From assembly GCA_020848995.1 (NCBI GenBank), contig JADLHA010000024.1:124001-188000 (forward strand): a stretch of 64,000 nucleotides of DNA, read 5' to 3'. Below the pieces are notes generated by a model. That model had not been told where the DNA came from, ran no database searches, and saw nothing but the letters and a program-made list of their open reading frames with translations. Positions 24,446 to 33,103 of the stretch are shown one piece after another. Positions within the stretch are counted from its first letter, which is position 1. Each line of letters starts with the position of its first letter. Position numbers and translations under genes: made by a program. The stretch is from Saprospiraceae bacterium (lineage in GTDB: Bacteria; Bacteroidota; Bacteroidia; Chitinophagales; Saprospiraceae).

Positions 24446-26647
24446 ATGAAAACTACCTGGTTCAGGCCGAGCCTGTGTTGCCTATTGTTTGCATTGCCAT
24501 TGTTCTCCCGCGGGATGAGCTTTTACCTGCAATGCCCTCCTGATGTAACCATCCAGTGCAGCGAAAGCGTTTCAGACCTCGATAAGTGGGGAAAGGCCTG
24601 GGTATGGAAAGACTACGTGAAGTTGCCGGCTCCTGCACCCAAAACGGTAATCTACAATACGAATGCTTGCGGTATAGGGTTTATCATCCGGACGTGGGAA
24701 GTGGAGGATCCGCACTGGAACGTGCATCGATGCAGTCAGACCATAACGGTTGCGGGTGGATTGCCCTTCACTGCGGCCGACATCACCTGGCCAGGATACT
24801 ACCACATTGAAGATTGCAGCCCAATGGTGGATCCGCGTAACCTTCCCTACGGCTTTGACTACCCCCGTTTTAACCGGGTACAGTGCAGCCAGCCGATGTA
24901 TTCCTATAAGGATACGAAGTATACCATTTCACAGGGATGCATGAAGATCCTGCGTGAATGGAAAGTCATCGACTGGTGCCAGTTCGTTCCCAATGCGAAG
25001 CCGGTAGCCGGTTTGTGGACATATACGCAGGTCATCAAGCTTGTAGTTAATGATTCTTCCGTCGTTCTGCACTGTCCTCCGGATACCATAGCTGATGCCC
25101 GCCTGGATTGTGCCGGACAATATGTAAAACTGGACTCGGCCTTTGCCAATTCGCGCTGCGGGTACCCGCTTTCAGTTCGCAATACTTCGCCTTATTCGCG
25201 CAACAAGGGACCAGATGCCAGTGGTGAATATCCTCTGGGTACCACTGAATTTTATTACATCGCCGAATATGGCTGTGGCAAGGAGCTAAAATGTAAAGCC
25301 AGGGTGACCGTTCGCGGAAAAATCGGTCCGGTGCCATATTGTCTCAATGGCTTGGTCGTGGCATTGATGCCTGTTGACACCAACCGCGACGGAACGCCCG
25401 ATGACGGCATGATCGAAGTATGGGCAAAGGATTTTGACATTGGCTCTTACCATCCATGTGGAGTACAGCCGCTGCACTTTTCATTTTCTGCCGATACCGC
25501 ACACCGCGCTCAAATATTTACATGCGCAGACCTGGGCAAGAATGAAGTGTCGATGTATGTCACCGACAGTTCAGGGAACCAGGCATTCTGCAAAACCTAT
25601 CTCGAAATCCAGAATAACAATGCACGCATTCCCGACTGCCGTCGCAAGGACAGCATTCGTACCACCATTGTGGTATCTGGATTGGTCCGCGATCCGGCAG
25701 GGAAAGCCTGTGCAGACATAGGAGTCAATCTCAAGGCTGCACCCCAGTGGAAGGTTTCAGAGCGGCGCGACACGGTGTTTGGTTATCGTTATGACACCAT
25801 TGTGGTCGCGAGCGGTAATGTTTTTTACATACGCTGGCCGGATACTACCGTCCTTGTCCGCAAAGACTCTGTCCTGGAGGAATCAACCGCACATTCGGTA
25901 ACGGACGGGCAGGGCAATTACGTTTTTGATGCGGTGATTCCTGACGTGGATTATTCCCTTTCGATGGATCGCAGGGAGGCTGATTTGGCTGGGATCGCTT
26001 TGGGCGACGTCATTGTATTATTAAAGCACACTCTGGGCTCTGAACTCCTGGTCGATCCATATCAACTGCTTGCAGCCGACATCAACGGCGACCGGAAGGT
26101 TGATGTTTCGGATGCCCGGTTGCTCTACGATGTGGTGATTGGGCGCACATTGTATGCCGGTTTGCCACGGCACTATTATTTTGTTCGGGACCCCGTATTG
26201 TTTCCGGACCCGCTTCATCCCTTTTCCGAATTGGGCGATCAGGCACTCGAACTCAACGGGCTTCGCCATTCCATGCGGTCGCTGAACTACACAGCAGTCA
26301 GGATCGGGGAACTCGACGGACTCAGCGGGTACGGTTCTTTAGCAAACAGGACAAATGCAGCCTGGCAAAGTGGATTTTCCGCTTTTCACGTAGGCGAAGT
26401 TTATCCAAATCCGTTTTCCGGCAACCCACTGAATTTTTCTCTGCAGCTCAGTGAGAAAAGGAAACTCCATTTGCGTCTGACCAATGCACAAGGGCAAATG
26501 GTATATACTTCTGAAGGCTCTTTCGACCCAGGTCAGCACCGTTGGCAAATCAGCATTGGGGATCTGCCCGCTGGTGCATTGCTGTTTTATTCGATTTCCG
26601 ATGGCGAACACACCGTTTACGGACAGTTGATCCGGGCGAGCGAATAA
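24446..26647 (+). CDS. secreted Cys-rich HYR-like protein with dockerin-like repeat and T9SS type A domain
   Basis: An exported protein of 733 residues: signal peptide to about residue 26, HYR/Ig-like Cys-rich modules (about 27-400; CPPDVTIQCSES, then GIGFIIRTWEVED and REWKVIDWCQF), a carboxypeptidase-regulatory-like region (about 410-530), a dockerin/EF-hand-like segment ADINGDRKVDVSDARLLYDV (about 543-562) and a C-terminal type A sorting domain (about 650-733; VYPNPFSGNPLNFSL ... LPAGALLFYSISDG). Export through the type IX system to the surface is expected. A paralogue lies at 27828-29453. Ligand unknown; an extracellular matrix or adhesion role is inferred. A strong terminator follows. Confidence 0.9.
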   Translation: MKTTWFRPSLCCLLFALPLFSRGMSFYLQCPPDVTIQCSESVSDLDKWGKAWVWKDYVKLPAPAPKTVIYNTNACGIGFIIRTWEVEDPHWNVHRCSQTITVAGGLPFTAADITWPGYYHIEDCSPMVDPRNLPYGFDYPRFNRVQCSQPMYSYKDTKYTISQGCMKILREWKVIDWCQFVPNAKPVAGLWTYTQVIKLVVNDSSVVLHCPPDTIADARLDCAGQYVKLDSAFANSRCGYPLSVRNTSPYSRNKGPDASGEYPLGTTEFYYIAEYGCGKELKCKARVTVRGKIGPVPYCLNGLVVALMPVDTNRDGTPDDGMIEVWAKDFDIGSYHPCGVQPLHFSFSADTAHRAQIFTCADLGKNEVSMYVTDSSGNQAFCKTYLEIQNNNARIPDCRRKDSIRTTIVVSGLVRDPAGKACADIGVNLKAAPQWKVSERRDTVFGYRYDTIVVASGNVFYIRWPDTTVLVRKDSVLEESTAHSVTDGQGNYVFDAVIPDVDYSLSMDRREADLAGIALGDVIVLLKHTLGSELLVDPYQLLAADINGDRKVDVSDARLLYDVVIGRTLYAGLPRHYYFVRDPVLFPDPLHPFSELGDQALELNGLRHSMRSLNYTAVRIGELDGLSGYGSLANRTNAAWQSGFSAFHVGEVYPNPFSGNPLNFSLQLSEKRKLHLRLTNAQGQMVYTSEGSFDPGQHRWQISIGDLPAGALLFYSISDGEHTVYGQLIRASE

Positions 26648-26672
26648 GACTAAGCTAAGACAACTACGACGT

Positions 26673-26712
26673 GCCGGGTCCAACAAGGCGGGATCCGGCT
26701 TTTTTTTTTTTT
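26673..26712 (+). terminator. intrinsic terminator after the first HYR-like gene
   Basis: Nine-base stem GCCGGGTCC/GGATCCGGC (one G-T wobble), 9-base loop, followed by 13 T residues (26700-26712). It starts 25 bases after the stop codon. Confidence 0.9.
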
Positions 26713-26752
26713 GAGGGGGAGAATTGGCATCTGAAAGTTTTTGAGAATGTCC

Positions 26753-27655
26753 TCAGGTTTCATTGCGCTTTTGACGGAACACATCGTTGGCAATGGCTAC
26801 CCCTGCGAGAATGCAGGAAAATCCGAACATATCGTTCCATCGGATGGATTCTCCATCTAGCCAACCGACTATGAGTGCGACCAGGGGCATGAGGTAGGTC
26901 ACGCTGCTGGCAAAAAGTACGTGCACCCGTTGGATGAGGATGTTAAAAAGCGTCATGGCCAACGCGCTTCCGAGCACACTCAACGCGAGCAGATGATAAA
27001 ATGCGCTGCCCTTGGCGATGGCTATGGGGATCTGCACAAAAGCACCGGTCATGAAGCCCAGGGGCAGGCTCATCAGCAAGGTGGAGAAGTACATGAGCGT
27101 CGTGAGCTCCATGCCTGGAATTCCCGCTAGTTTAGCCTTGATCGTATTGCTGTTGATGCCGTATAGAAACGGGACAACAAAGGCAATCAACAGGAAGGCC
27201 AGCTCTGCCCTGAGTTCGGCTCCGGGTTTAAACAGGATCAGGACCACTGCCCCCAATAATCCAATGGCTGTTCCGTAGATTTTCGTTTTTTCCGCCCTCA
27301 CGTTAAAACAAAGCATTCCAATCAGATAGGTGCAGATGGGGGTAAAGGCGTTTACAATGCCGGCAACCGAGCTGGAAATGCGCAACTGGGCCAAGGGGTA
27401 TAGAATGGCTGGAAGAAAGCTGCCCAGCAGCCCCACCCAGGTGATCAGGACATACTTCTCTGCAGGGACAGCGCGAAGTGCCCTGGCCAAAAAGGGCAGT
27501 AAAACCAGACTGCTGATTACCATTCGCAATGAACCGATTTGCCAAGGGCTGAAACCCTTCAGGCTGTGCTTGATAAAATAATAGCTAAAACCCCAGATCA
27601 GGGTCAGCAATAGAAGGATGCTCCAGTCGCGCAGTTTGGGTTTTTGATGTTCCAA
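26753..27655 (-). CDS. EamA/DMT family transporter
   Basis: An integral membrane protein of about 300 residues with ten predicted helices in two EamA repeats (about residues 12-140 and 150-290): SILLLLTLIWGFSYYFIK at the start, then LLGSFLPAILYPLAQ, KIYGTAIGLLGAVVLILF and a late VTYLMPLVALIVGWLDGE motif, the usual end of the repeat. Drug/metabolite exporter superfamily; substrate not predictable. TTG at 27655 is chosen as start because no ATG lies just before helix 1 and the longer upstream reading would overlap the divergent gene at 27828 and its promoter. It lies between two paralogous secreted-protein genes. Confidence 0.85.
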   Translation of the reverse strand: MEHQKPKLRDWSILLLLTLIWGFSYYFIKHSLKGFSPWQIGSLRMVISSLVLLPFLARALRAVPAEKYVLITWVGLLGSFLPAILYPLAQLRISSSVAGIVNAFTPICTYLIGMLCFNVRAEKTKIYGTAIGLLGAVVLILFKPGAELRAELAFLLIAFVVPFLYGINSNTIKAKLAGIPGMELTTLMYFSTLLMSLPLGFMTGAFVQIPIAIAKGSAFYHLLALSVLGSALAMTLFNILIQRVHVLFASSVTYLMPLVALIVGWLDGESIRWNDMFGFSCILAGVAIANDVFRQKRNET

Positions 27656-27787
27656 GGTCCTCAGGGGGGGCAGCTGGGGCCAAAGGTAGCATTTGCCTTT
27701 ATCATGCGCGCCTGCAACCGATTCAGATGCTCGTTGCTGCAGGTAGTATAGCTCTTGTTTTAGGGGCTGGCCCTTTGATACTTTTAT

Positions 27788-27795
27788 TATATTTG
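27788..27795 (+). promoter_or_regulatory. -7 promoter element of the second HYR-like protein gene
   Basis: TATATTTG, full TAnnTTTG match, 32 bases before the ATG at 27828. An ATG at 27804 would lie at the predicted transcription start, which favours 27828. Confidence 0.6.
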
Positions 27796-27827
27796 CTCCA
27801 TTAGTGGAACATCCAAACACAGAACTC

Positions 27828-29453
27828 ATGAGTAGGAAAGTTCATCCCATCGTTTTGCCGGTATTCCTGGCCTTTTGCGCAGTAGGTGAACTTCATGCGG
27901 ATTTTAGCCTGGTTTGCCCGCCGGATGTGACGATCAGCTGTCGGGAAGATTACCTTCATGATCCCAACGTTTACGGCAAAGCGCACACCTTGCACAACGG
28001 AAAAGTTCAATACATTCACGATTGCAAGACGGTGATTGAGATCGACGATTGCGGTGCGGGTACGATCAAGCGCGTTTGGGGAGTGGAAAATCCTGAAAAT
28101 TGGGAATGGCTGCTCTGTACCCAGATCATAACCGTCAGCAATGTGGGGGCTTTTTCATACCGCGACATCGCCTGGCCGCCTGCCATCGTGCTGGAGAGTT
28201 GCGATCCTGAAGCAGACCTCAGAAGTTTGACAGAGCCTTACGATGCGCCGCAGTGGCTCCGGACCATTTGTGCCAAACCCATGGTTAGCTATAAGGACAC
28301 TCGCTATGCGGTGAATCCCGGTTGCATTAAGCTGCTGAGGGAATGGAAAATACTCGACTGGTGCCAGTATGATCCGGTTGAATTCCCTGGAAGGGGACTT
28401 TTTACGTACACCCAGGTCATCAAACTGATCCAAAACAGCGATACTGCAAAGTTGCAGTGTGCAAGAGATACTTCGATTGTAAATGACCGCAATTGCGATA
28501 GCCTGTTTGTTCAGCTGGAGCCTTCAATTTTGAAGACCGGTTGTGGCATTTACCACGACATCCACAATACGTCATCGCATGCCCTTGATTCGAGCGCTGA
28601 TGCCACGGGCTATTATCCGAATGGTTTACACCTCATTCCTTTTTACGCCGAATATGCCTGCGGAACCATATCGAGGTGTACGACCCGGTTGGAAATCAAA
28701 AACGGGATACGGCCAACCCCTTATTGTCTCGACGGCGTTGTCGCTGTGCTCATGCCTTTGGATACCAATGGCGACGGCCGCAATGACGGCGGCATGGCAG
28801 AAATCTGGGCATCCGATCTGGATCATGGCAGTTGGCACAAATGTGGAGGACAGCAACTCCGCTATTCATTTTCGTCGGACTCGTCAGACCGCTCGCGCAT
28901 GTTTGCCTGCCCCGATGTCGGCGAGCAGGAAGTCGAAATCTGGGTTTTTGACGAGAACGGAAACAGCGATGTATGCAAAACGCAAATTGAGATCCAAAAC
29001 AATGACCCAACCATTCCCGATTGTGATCCGGGCTTTTCCGGAAATTGGCGTCAGCTAAAGGGCGAGAACCTGACCGAATACTCAGATCTTGGAGGTCATG
29101 ATAAGCAATGGATCGCCGCAAGAGAAATGCGTCGAAAGGCAGGCAATGGGCAAGTGGAGATAAATGCAGGTGTTGTCGCGAAGGCAAAGGCAGAATTTGA
29201 AGTTGGAGAGCCCCACATCCTCTGTCAGGCGGGGATTTGCTCGATGCGCATCCCCGTAAGAGCGGTTGATGGCAAGCCCGTTATCGCACAAGCGTGGTCT
29301 TCCGACGGAAAATTGCTGGCGACTTCAATCCCGGTTCGTGCGGGAACTGAATTCGAACTGGAACTGAATCTGCCTGAAAACCATGTTCTGATTTTCCTGG
29401 TTGTTGGCGATGGCAAACAGCGAAGTGTGCGCAAAATGGCGATCGCAGATTGA
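27828..29453 (+). CDS. secreted Cys-rich HYR-like protein, shorter paralogue
   Basis: About 541 residues with a signal peptide (ending near VGELHA), then the same Cys-rich modules as the protein at 24446: CPPDVTISCRED, GAGTIKRVWGVENP, PMVSYKDTRYAV, REWKILDWCQY and PYCLDGVVAVLMPLDTNGDG align with the first protein block by block. It lacks the carboxypeptidase-regulatory and dockerin-like regions. The last 80 residues (ICSMRIPVRAVDGKPVIAQA ... RKMAIAD) resemble a divergent sorting domain of the type A kind but lack the YPNP start, so type IX export is uncertain. A gene duplication followed by loss or gain of domains is inferred. Confidence 0.85.
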   Translation: MSRKVHPIVLPVFLAFCAVGELHADFSLVCPPDVTISCREDYLHDPNVYGKAHTLHNGKVQYIHDCKTVIEIDDCGAGTIKRVWGVENPENWEWLLCTQIITVSNVGAFSYRDIAWPPAIVLESCDPEADLRSLTEPYDAPQWLRTICAKPMVSYKDTRYAVNPGCIKLLREWKILDWCQYDPVEFPGRGLFTYTQVIKLIQNSDTAKLQCARDTSIVNDRNCDSLFVQLEPSILKTGCGIYHDIHNTSSHALDSSADATGYYPNGLHLIPFYAEYACGTISRCTTRLEIKNGIRPTPYCLDGVVAVLMPLDTNGDGRNDGGMAEIWASDLDHGSWHKCGGQQLRYSFSSDSSDRSRMFACPDVGEQEVEIWVFDENGNSDVCKTQIEIQNNDPTIPDCDPGFSGNWRQLKGENLTEYSDLGGHDKQWIAAREMRRKAGNGQVEINAGVVAKAKAEFEVGEPHILCQAGICSMRIPVRAVDGKPVIAQAWSSDGKLLATSIPVRAGTEFELELNLPENHVLIFLVVGDGKQRSVRKMAIAD

Positions 29454-29496
29454 CGGGTTCACCCTGCGGAAAAGCCGAATCGTCGTTGTGCGTTCT

Positions 29497-29916
29497 TCAC
29501 CACAGCAATTCATCCACTGTCCAGTCTGATTCAGTTGGATTCTTTGTTGAGGGTTGAATCCCTTCCATTTTTCGGCGAACTTTTTTTGTTGGCCTTCCCT
29601 GTCCCCTCATGGCCACGGGCAAATTGCGGAAGGAGGCAGCCCACTCATCAAATTTTTGACGTTCCTCCGTGGATGTGAGGTCGTTGTAGCATTCTGCGGC
29701 CTGATTGGCGGACACCCTCCGGCGCAAAAGGCATATAACCTGGTAACGGAAATGGCAACCCGCTTTGCGGATCTCTAAGGTCTCGCCAATGCGCACGCAA
29801 TGAGAGGCCTTCAATGCTTGCTCCCGCAGCATAACCCGTCCGTTGCGGCAAGCCTCTGTGGCCAGTGACCGGGTTTTAAAAAGCCGGACAGCCCAAAGCC
29901 AGATATCCAGACGCAT
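29497..29916 (-). CDS. S4-domain RNA-binding protein, Hsp15-like
   Basis: About 139 residues. The S4 fold occupies residues 1-65 (MRLDIWLWAVRLFKTRSLAT, then NGRVMLREQALKASHCVRIGE), the signature of HslR/Hsp15, which in E. coli rescues 50S subunits carrying nascent chains. A basic tail (RGQGRPTKKVRRKMEGI) follows. ATG 29916 is preferred over 29928 because GGAGG sits five bases before it. The start overlaps the end of the PPK2 gene (stop at 29918), so the two are translationally coupled in one unit. Ribosome association is inferred from the family. Confidence 0.85.
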   Translation of the reverse strand: MRLDIWLWAVRLFKTRSLATEACRNGRVMLREQALKASHCVRIGETLEIRKAGCHFRYQVICLLRRRVSANQAAECYNDLTSTEERQKFDEWAASFRNLPVAMRGQGRPTKKVRRKMEGIQPSTKNPTESDWTVDELLW

Positions 29917-29917
29917 T

Positions 29918-30667
29918 TTATCCTCCATCCGGCAGGGTTGGGTAGGCCAGATCGAGCTTTTTCAATGCTTTATGAACGATGTCGGCCACGAAGTAGTTGC
30001 GGTACCAGCGTTTGTCGGCAGGTACAACGTACCAGGGAATCTCCGATTTGTTGATTGCATCCTCATAACAATTCCGGTAGTCATCCCAGAGTTTGCTTTC
30101 TTCAAAATCCGCCGGGTTGTATTTCCATTGCTTTTCGGGAACCACCCGACGTTCTTCCAGCTTTTTGAGTTGCCGCTCGCGGGATAAATGGAGGTAAAAT
30201 TTTAAAACGAGGGTGCCATTGTCTTCCACTAGCAGCCGCTCATAATAATTGATTGCATCCATTCGCATGGCGGCGCGGCGGTCATCAATCCAACGATGCA
30301 CGCGCTGGATGAGCACATCCTCATAGTGGCTCCTGATGAAGATTTTGATGAGGCCCTTTGCAGGCGAGTAGCGGTGGACGCGCCAAAGAAAATCATGGGC
30401 CATTTCCTCTTCAGTCGGCTTTTTGAATGCATGTGCATCGATGCAGAGTGCCGGACAATCAGAGAATACACTTTTCGTAACTCCGTCCTTACCACTTGCA
30501 TCCATACCCTGCAGCACCACCAGAACGCTGTGCTTTTTCGAAGCATAGAGCATTTCCGACATGATGCCGATCTCCTCGGCAAGCTTTCGGGTCTTTTCTA
30601 TGCAGTCGTTTTTGGATGCCTTCTCCGGTGCACAGGTGGAGATGGCATTTAATCGGATTTTAGCCAT
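29918..30667 (-). CDS. ppk2: polyphosphate kinase 2 family protein
   Basis: A 249-residue cytoplasmic PPK2 enzyme that phosphorylates nucleoside mono- or diphosphates from polyphosphate. Walker A QGMDASGKDG is at about residues 54-63, the lid region with KKPTEEEMAHDFLWRVHRY follows, and Walker B/SHYEDVLIQRVH at about 112-124. The C-terminal segment WKYNPADFEESKLWDDYRN is typical of single-domain PPK2. Length is near the lower end of the family. Whether it acts as AMP, ADP or both (class I-III) cannot be decided by eye. It overlaps the following S4-domain gene by a few bases and ends the DUF58-PPK2-S4 run. Confidence 0.92.
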   Translation of the reverse strand: MAKIRLNAISTCAPEKASKNDCIEKTRKLAEEIGIMSEMLYASKKHSVLVVLQGMDASGKDGVTKSVFSDCPALCIDAHAFKKPTEEEMAHDFLWRVHRYSPAKGLIKIFIRSHYEDVLIQRVHRWIDDRRAAMRMDAINYYERLLVEDNGTLVLKFYLHLSRERQLKKLEERRVVPEKQWKYNPADFEESKLWDDYRNCYEDAINKSEIPWYVVPADKRWYRNYFVADIVHKALKKLDLAYPTLPDGG

Positions 30668-30675
30668 AACGGGAA

Positions 30676-31605
30676 TTAGATATTCATTTTTCTTCTCTTG
30701 ACAAAGAATGACTGCAGGATGTAGTCGTAGCCTGCGTTGATATCGGCTTCGTGGTAATCAATGCGGTATTGGAGACAACGGCTTCTTATTTCCTGATGAC
30801 GCTCCCGGATGCGCCGGGTATAGAGTTCTCTGATCTGTTGCGCCTGAACTTTAACGTGGTCGCCCGTTTCCATATCTACAAACTCGTAAGGTTTGTTGGC
30901 AAAATCAAAATCCAGTTCGAGCTGGTGATCGAGTGTATGAAATAGAATGACCTCGTGTTTGTTGTATTTTAAGTGTTGCAGTGCATCAAAAATGGCTTCA
31001 GCCTGTTCGCTCCTGTCAAACATGTCGCTGAATAGGATTACTAACGAACGTTTGTGTATCTGATCAGCAATTTGGTGAAGTGCAGCTGCAGCGTTTGTTT
31101 TTCGGTCAAGGGGATGGGTATTGATTAGACCGTCGAGGTGACTCAACAACAGCTGATAGTGGCTCGTGCTTGATTTAGCATGAGTGTGGATGCGCAGACT
31201 CTCGTCAAAAACGGATAGCCCGAAGGCATCACGCTGCCTGCGGAGCACATTCATAAGACAGGCCGCACCCAATGCGGAAAAAACAAATTTGTTGAGAATG
31301 AAACCCGATTTAAGTTTTATATCGGGAAAGTACATGGAAGAGGAAGCATCGATGACGAGCTGACAGCGCAGGTTGGTCTCCTCCTCAAATTTTTTGGAGA
31401 ACAGTTTATCGGTTCGTGCATAGACTTTCCAGTCTATGTCTTTTGTGCTTTCCCCGGGATTGTAGAGCCGGTGTTCGGCAAATTCGACACTAAAACCATG
31501 AAACGGGCTTTTGTGAAGGCCAATAATAAATCCCTCAACGACCTGGTTGGCCAAAAGGTCCAGGTGGTTAAAAGCCTGAACGGGAAACTGATCGAAAAAA
31601 CTCAT
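30676..31605 (-). CDS. DUF58 domain protein
   Basis: A 309-residue soluble protein with the DUF58 signature: EHRLYNPGESTKDIDWKVYA (about 45-64) and, after KKFEEETNLRC, the MIDAS-like VIDASSSMYF (about 84-93) of a von Willebrand A-type fold. In Bacteroidota, DUF58 proteins usually accompany MoxR ATPase and BatA/B aerotolerance genes; none of those is next door here. It is upstream of PPK2 by 8 bases on the same strand. A -7 element lies inside the terminator hairpin of the gene before it. Chaperone or envelope-stress function is inferred. Confidence 0.88.
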   Translation of the reverse strand: MSFFDQFPVQAFNHLDLLANQVVEGFIIGLHKSPFHGFSVEFAEHRLYNPGESTKDIDWKVYARTDKLFSKKFEEETNLRCQLVIDASSSMYFPDIKLKSGFILNKFVFSALGAACLMNVLRRQRDAFGLSVFDESLRIHTHAKSSTSHYQLLLSHLDGLINTHPLDRKTNAAAALHQIADQIHKRSLVILFSDMFDRSEQAEAIFDALQHLKYNKHEVILFHTLDHQLELDFDFANKPYEFVDMETGDHVKVQAQQIRELYTRRIRERHQEIRSRCLQYRIDYHEADINAGYDYILQSFFVKRRKMNI

Positions 31606-31608
31606 TAT

Positions 31609-31639
31609 AAAAAAGCCCTTACCTGCAAAGATAAGGGCT
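31609..31639 (-). terminator. intrinsic terminator of trxA
   Basis: Minus strand hairpin AGCCCTTA/TAAGGGCT (8-base stem, 10-base loop) directly followed by a T-run and TATAATG of the next gene. It lies 22 bases after the trxA stop codon. Confidence 0.8.
31626..31633 (-). promoter_or_regulatory. -7 promoter element of the DUF58 gene, inside the trxA terminator
   Basis: TATCTTTG on the minus strand, full TAnnTTTG match. It covers most of the loop of the trxA terminator hairpin and lies 20 bases before the ATG at 31605, so the DUF58 operon can start independently right inside the terminator. Confidence 0.6.
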
Positions 31640-31660
31640 GTTATAACTCGATATCAGCAA

Positions 31661-31972
31661 TTATAGGATTGCCTCAATTTTCTGTTTGAGAACTGCCTTC
31701 GACGAAGCGCCTACCTGCTTGTCGACCTGCTTACCATCTTTAATAAACAGGATTGTCGGAATGCTCGTCACTCCAAATTGCATGGATACTGAAGGATTGT
31801 GATCGACGTTGAGCTTGCCAATTTTGACTTTGTCGCCATATTCCTTTGACAACTCATCGATGATGGGTCCTACCATACGGCAGGGGCCACACCATTCCGC
31901 CCAAAAGTCAACTACCGCCACGCCATCCTTTGTTTCTGACTGAAAATTAGCGTCTGTGAATTCAAAAGCCAT
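31661..31972 (-). CDS. trxA: thioredoxin
   Basis: A 103-residue thioredoxin with WAEWCGPCRM active site (Cys29 and Cys32 region) and the cis-Pro loop TSIPTILFI (about 72-80). No signal peptide, so cytoplasmic disulphide reductase for ribonucleotide reductase, peroxiredoxins and others. Single gene with its own terminator; divergent from the DUF3810 gene. Confidence 0.97.
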   Translation of the reverse strand: MAFEFTDANFQSETKDGVAVVDFWAEWCGPCRMVGPIIDELSKEYGDKVKIGKLNVDHNPSVSMQFGVTSIPTILFIKDGKQVDKQVGASSKAVLKQKIEAIL

Positions 31973-32047
31973 ATCTGTATTAGTTTTATTCGCTTTTTAA
32001 CAAGTTGCGCTTGCAAATGGTTCATCGTGTTTGGAATTGGTGCTAAA

Positions 32048-33103
32048 ATGACGTGGAGGAGCTTTTGTCTGACCCTCGGTTCAGGACTGACGCTGATGGG
32101 ATTTGCACTGTTTTTTAGCAATGGTGAACGCGCCGAACGCATTTATTTTGAAACCTCCTATAGAGTTTACCGGTCCGTTTGGGACGGGTTGACGGCTTGG
32201 GTGCCCTTTGCCCTGGTGTGGGTTTGGCTTGCGGTCCTGGTTATGTGGCTGGCGGTCTGGATCTTTCCAATTTTCAAGCCAGGCGTTAGCGGCAGAGGGC
32301 AGAAGGTGTTGAAGGGGGTGTCCATCGTCGCTGTTGCCCATTTATCCTGGTTTTACTGGGCCTGGGGCTTCAATTACGCGCGCCCGATGTCATGGGAAGT
32401 CCCAGCGGTTGCGCAAGGACTGTTTTACGACGAGCTGAAGGCTCAAATTGCCCGTACCGTTAAGGTCAGGGAGGACCTGTCCCACATTCCTGGATTTTAT
32501 GGCCAGAGAGGTGACGTAGAACAAATCCGGGAAGCCGTAGCCGGGTTTATGCAGAATATTGGGTTACAGCCTGCAGGATCACCGCAATGCAGGGCATTCT
32601 TTCCTTCGGGTACATTGCTCCTTTTTGCCACCAGCGGTGTTTACCTGCCGTTTACAGGGGAGTGCCTGTTCGACCCCGGGCTTCACCCGCTTTCCCAGGC
32701 ATTCACCATCGCCCACGAATTCGGCCACGCCTTTGGCATCACCGATGAAGGAGCATGCAATTTCATTGCCTATGCAGCTTGCAGCCAGTCCTCGCGTGTG
32801 GATTTGCGCTACGTTGCCGAGTTTAATTATCTGAGATACCTTTTGGCAGAATGTAGGCGCCGCAATCCGGAACGCTACCGGGAACTGCAGGCCTCCCTGC
32901 CGGAAGCATTGAGATCAGACCTGGAAGAACTGCATCGGCGGCACGCTGCTTTCCCAGCACCCTTTGAATGGCTCAGAAGTATGCTGTATTCGGCATTTTT
33001 AAAAGCTAACGGTCAGCATGAGGGAGAAAGAGCTTACCACGGCATTGTGGCCCTGGTGATTCATTACAGGAAAATCAATTCAGAGGGGGGCGACTTGCAT
33101 TAA
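32048..33103 (+). CDS. DUF3810 family membrane metalloprotease-like protein
   Basis: About 351 residues (ATG 32048; a GTG at 32027 is less likely). Three hydrophobic helices near the start (about residues 4-24, 45-70 and 84-106) are followed by a soluble domain with a zinc-protease motif: FTIAHEFGHAFGITDEGACN (HEFGH at about 224-228 and Glu 10 residues on). This is the DUF3810 signature. Expected to sit in the inner membrane with the active site outside the cytoplasm; substrate unknown. It overlaps the end of mqnB tail to tail by 24 bases. Confidence 0.88.
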   Translation: MTWRSFCLTLGSGLTLMGFALFFSNGERAERIYFETSYRVYRSVWDGLTAWVPFALVWVWLAVLVMWLAVWIFPIFKPGVSGRGQKVLKGVSIVAVAHLSWFYWAWGFNYARPMSWEVPAVAQGLFYDELKAQIARTVKVREDLSHIPGFYGQRGDVEQIREAVAGFMQNIGLQPAGSPQCRAFFPSGTLLLFATSGVYLPFTGECLFDPGLHPLSQAFTIAHEFGHAFGITDEGACNFIAYAACSQSSRVDLRYVAEFNYLRYLLAECRRRNPERYRELQASLPEALRSDLEELHRRHAAFPAPFEWLRSMLYSAFLKANGQHEGERAYHGIVALVIHYRKINSEGGDLH

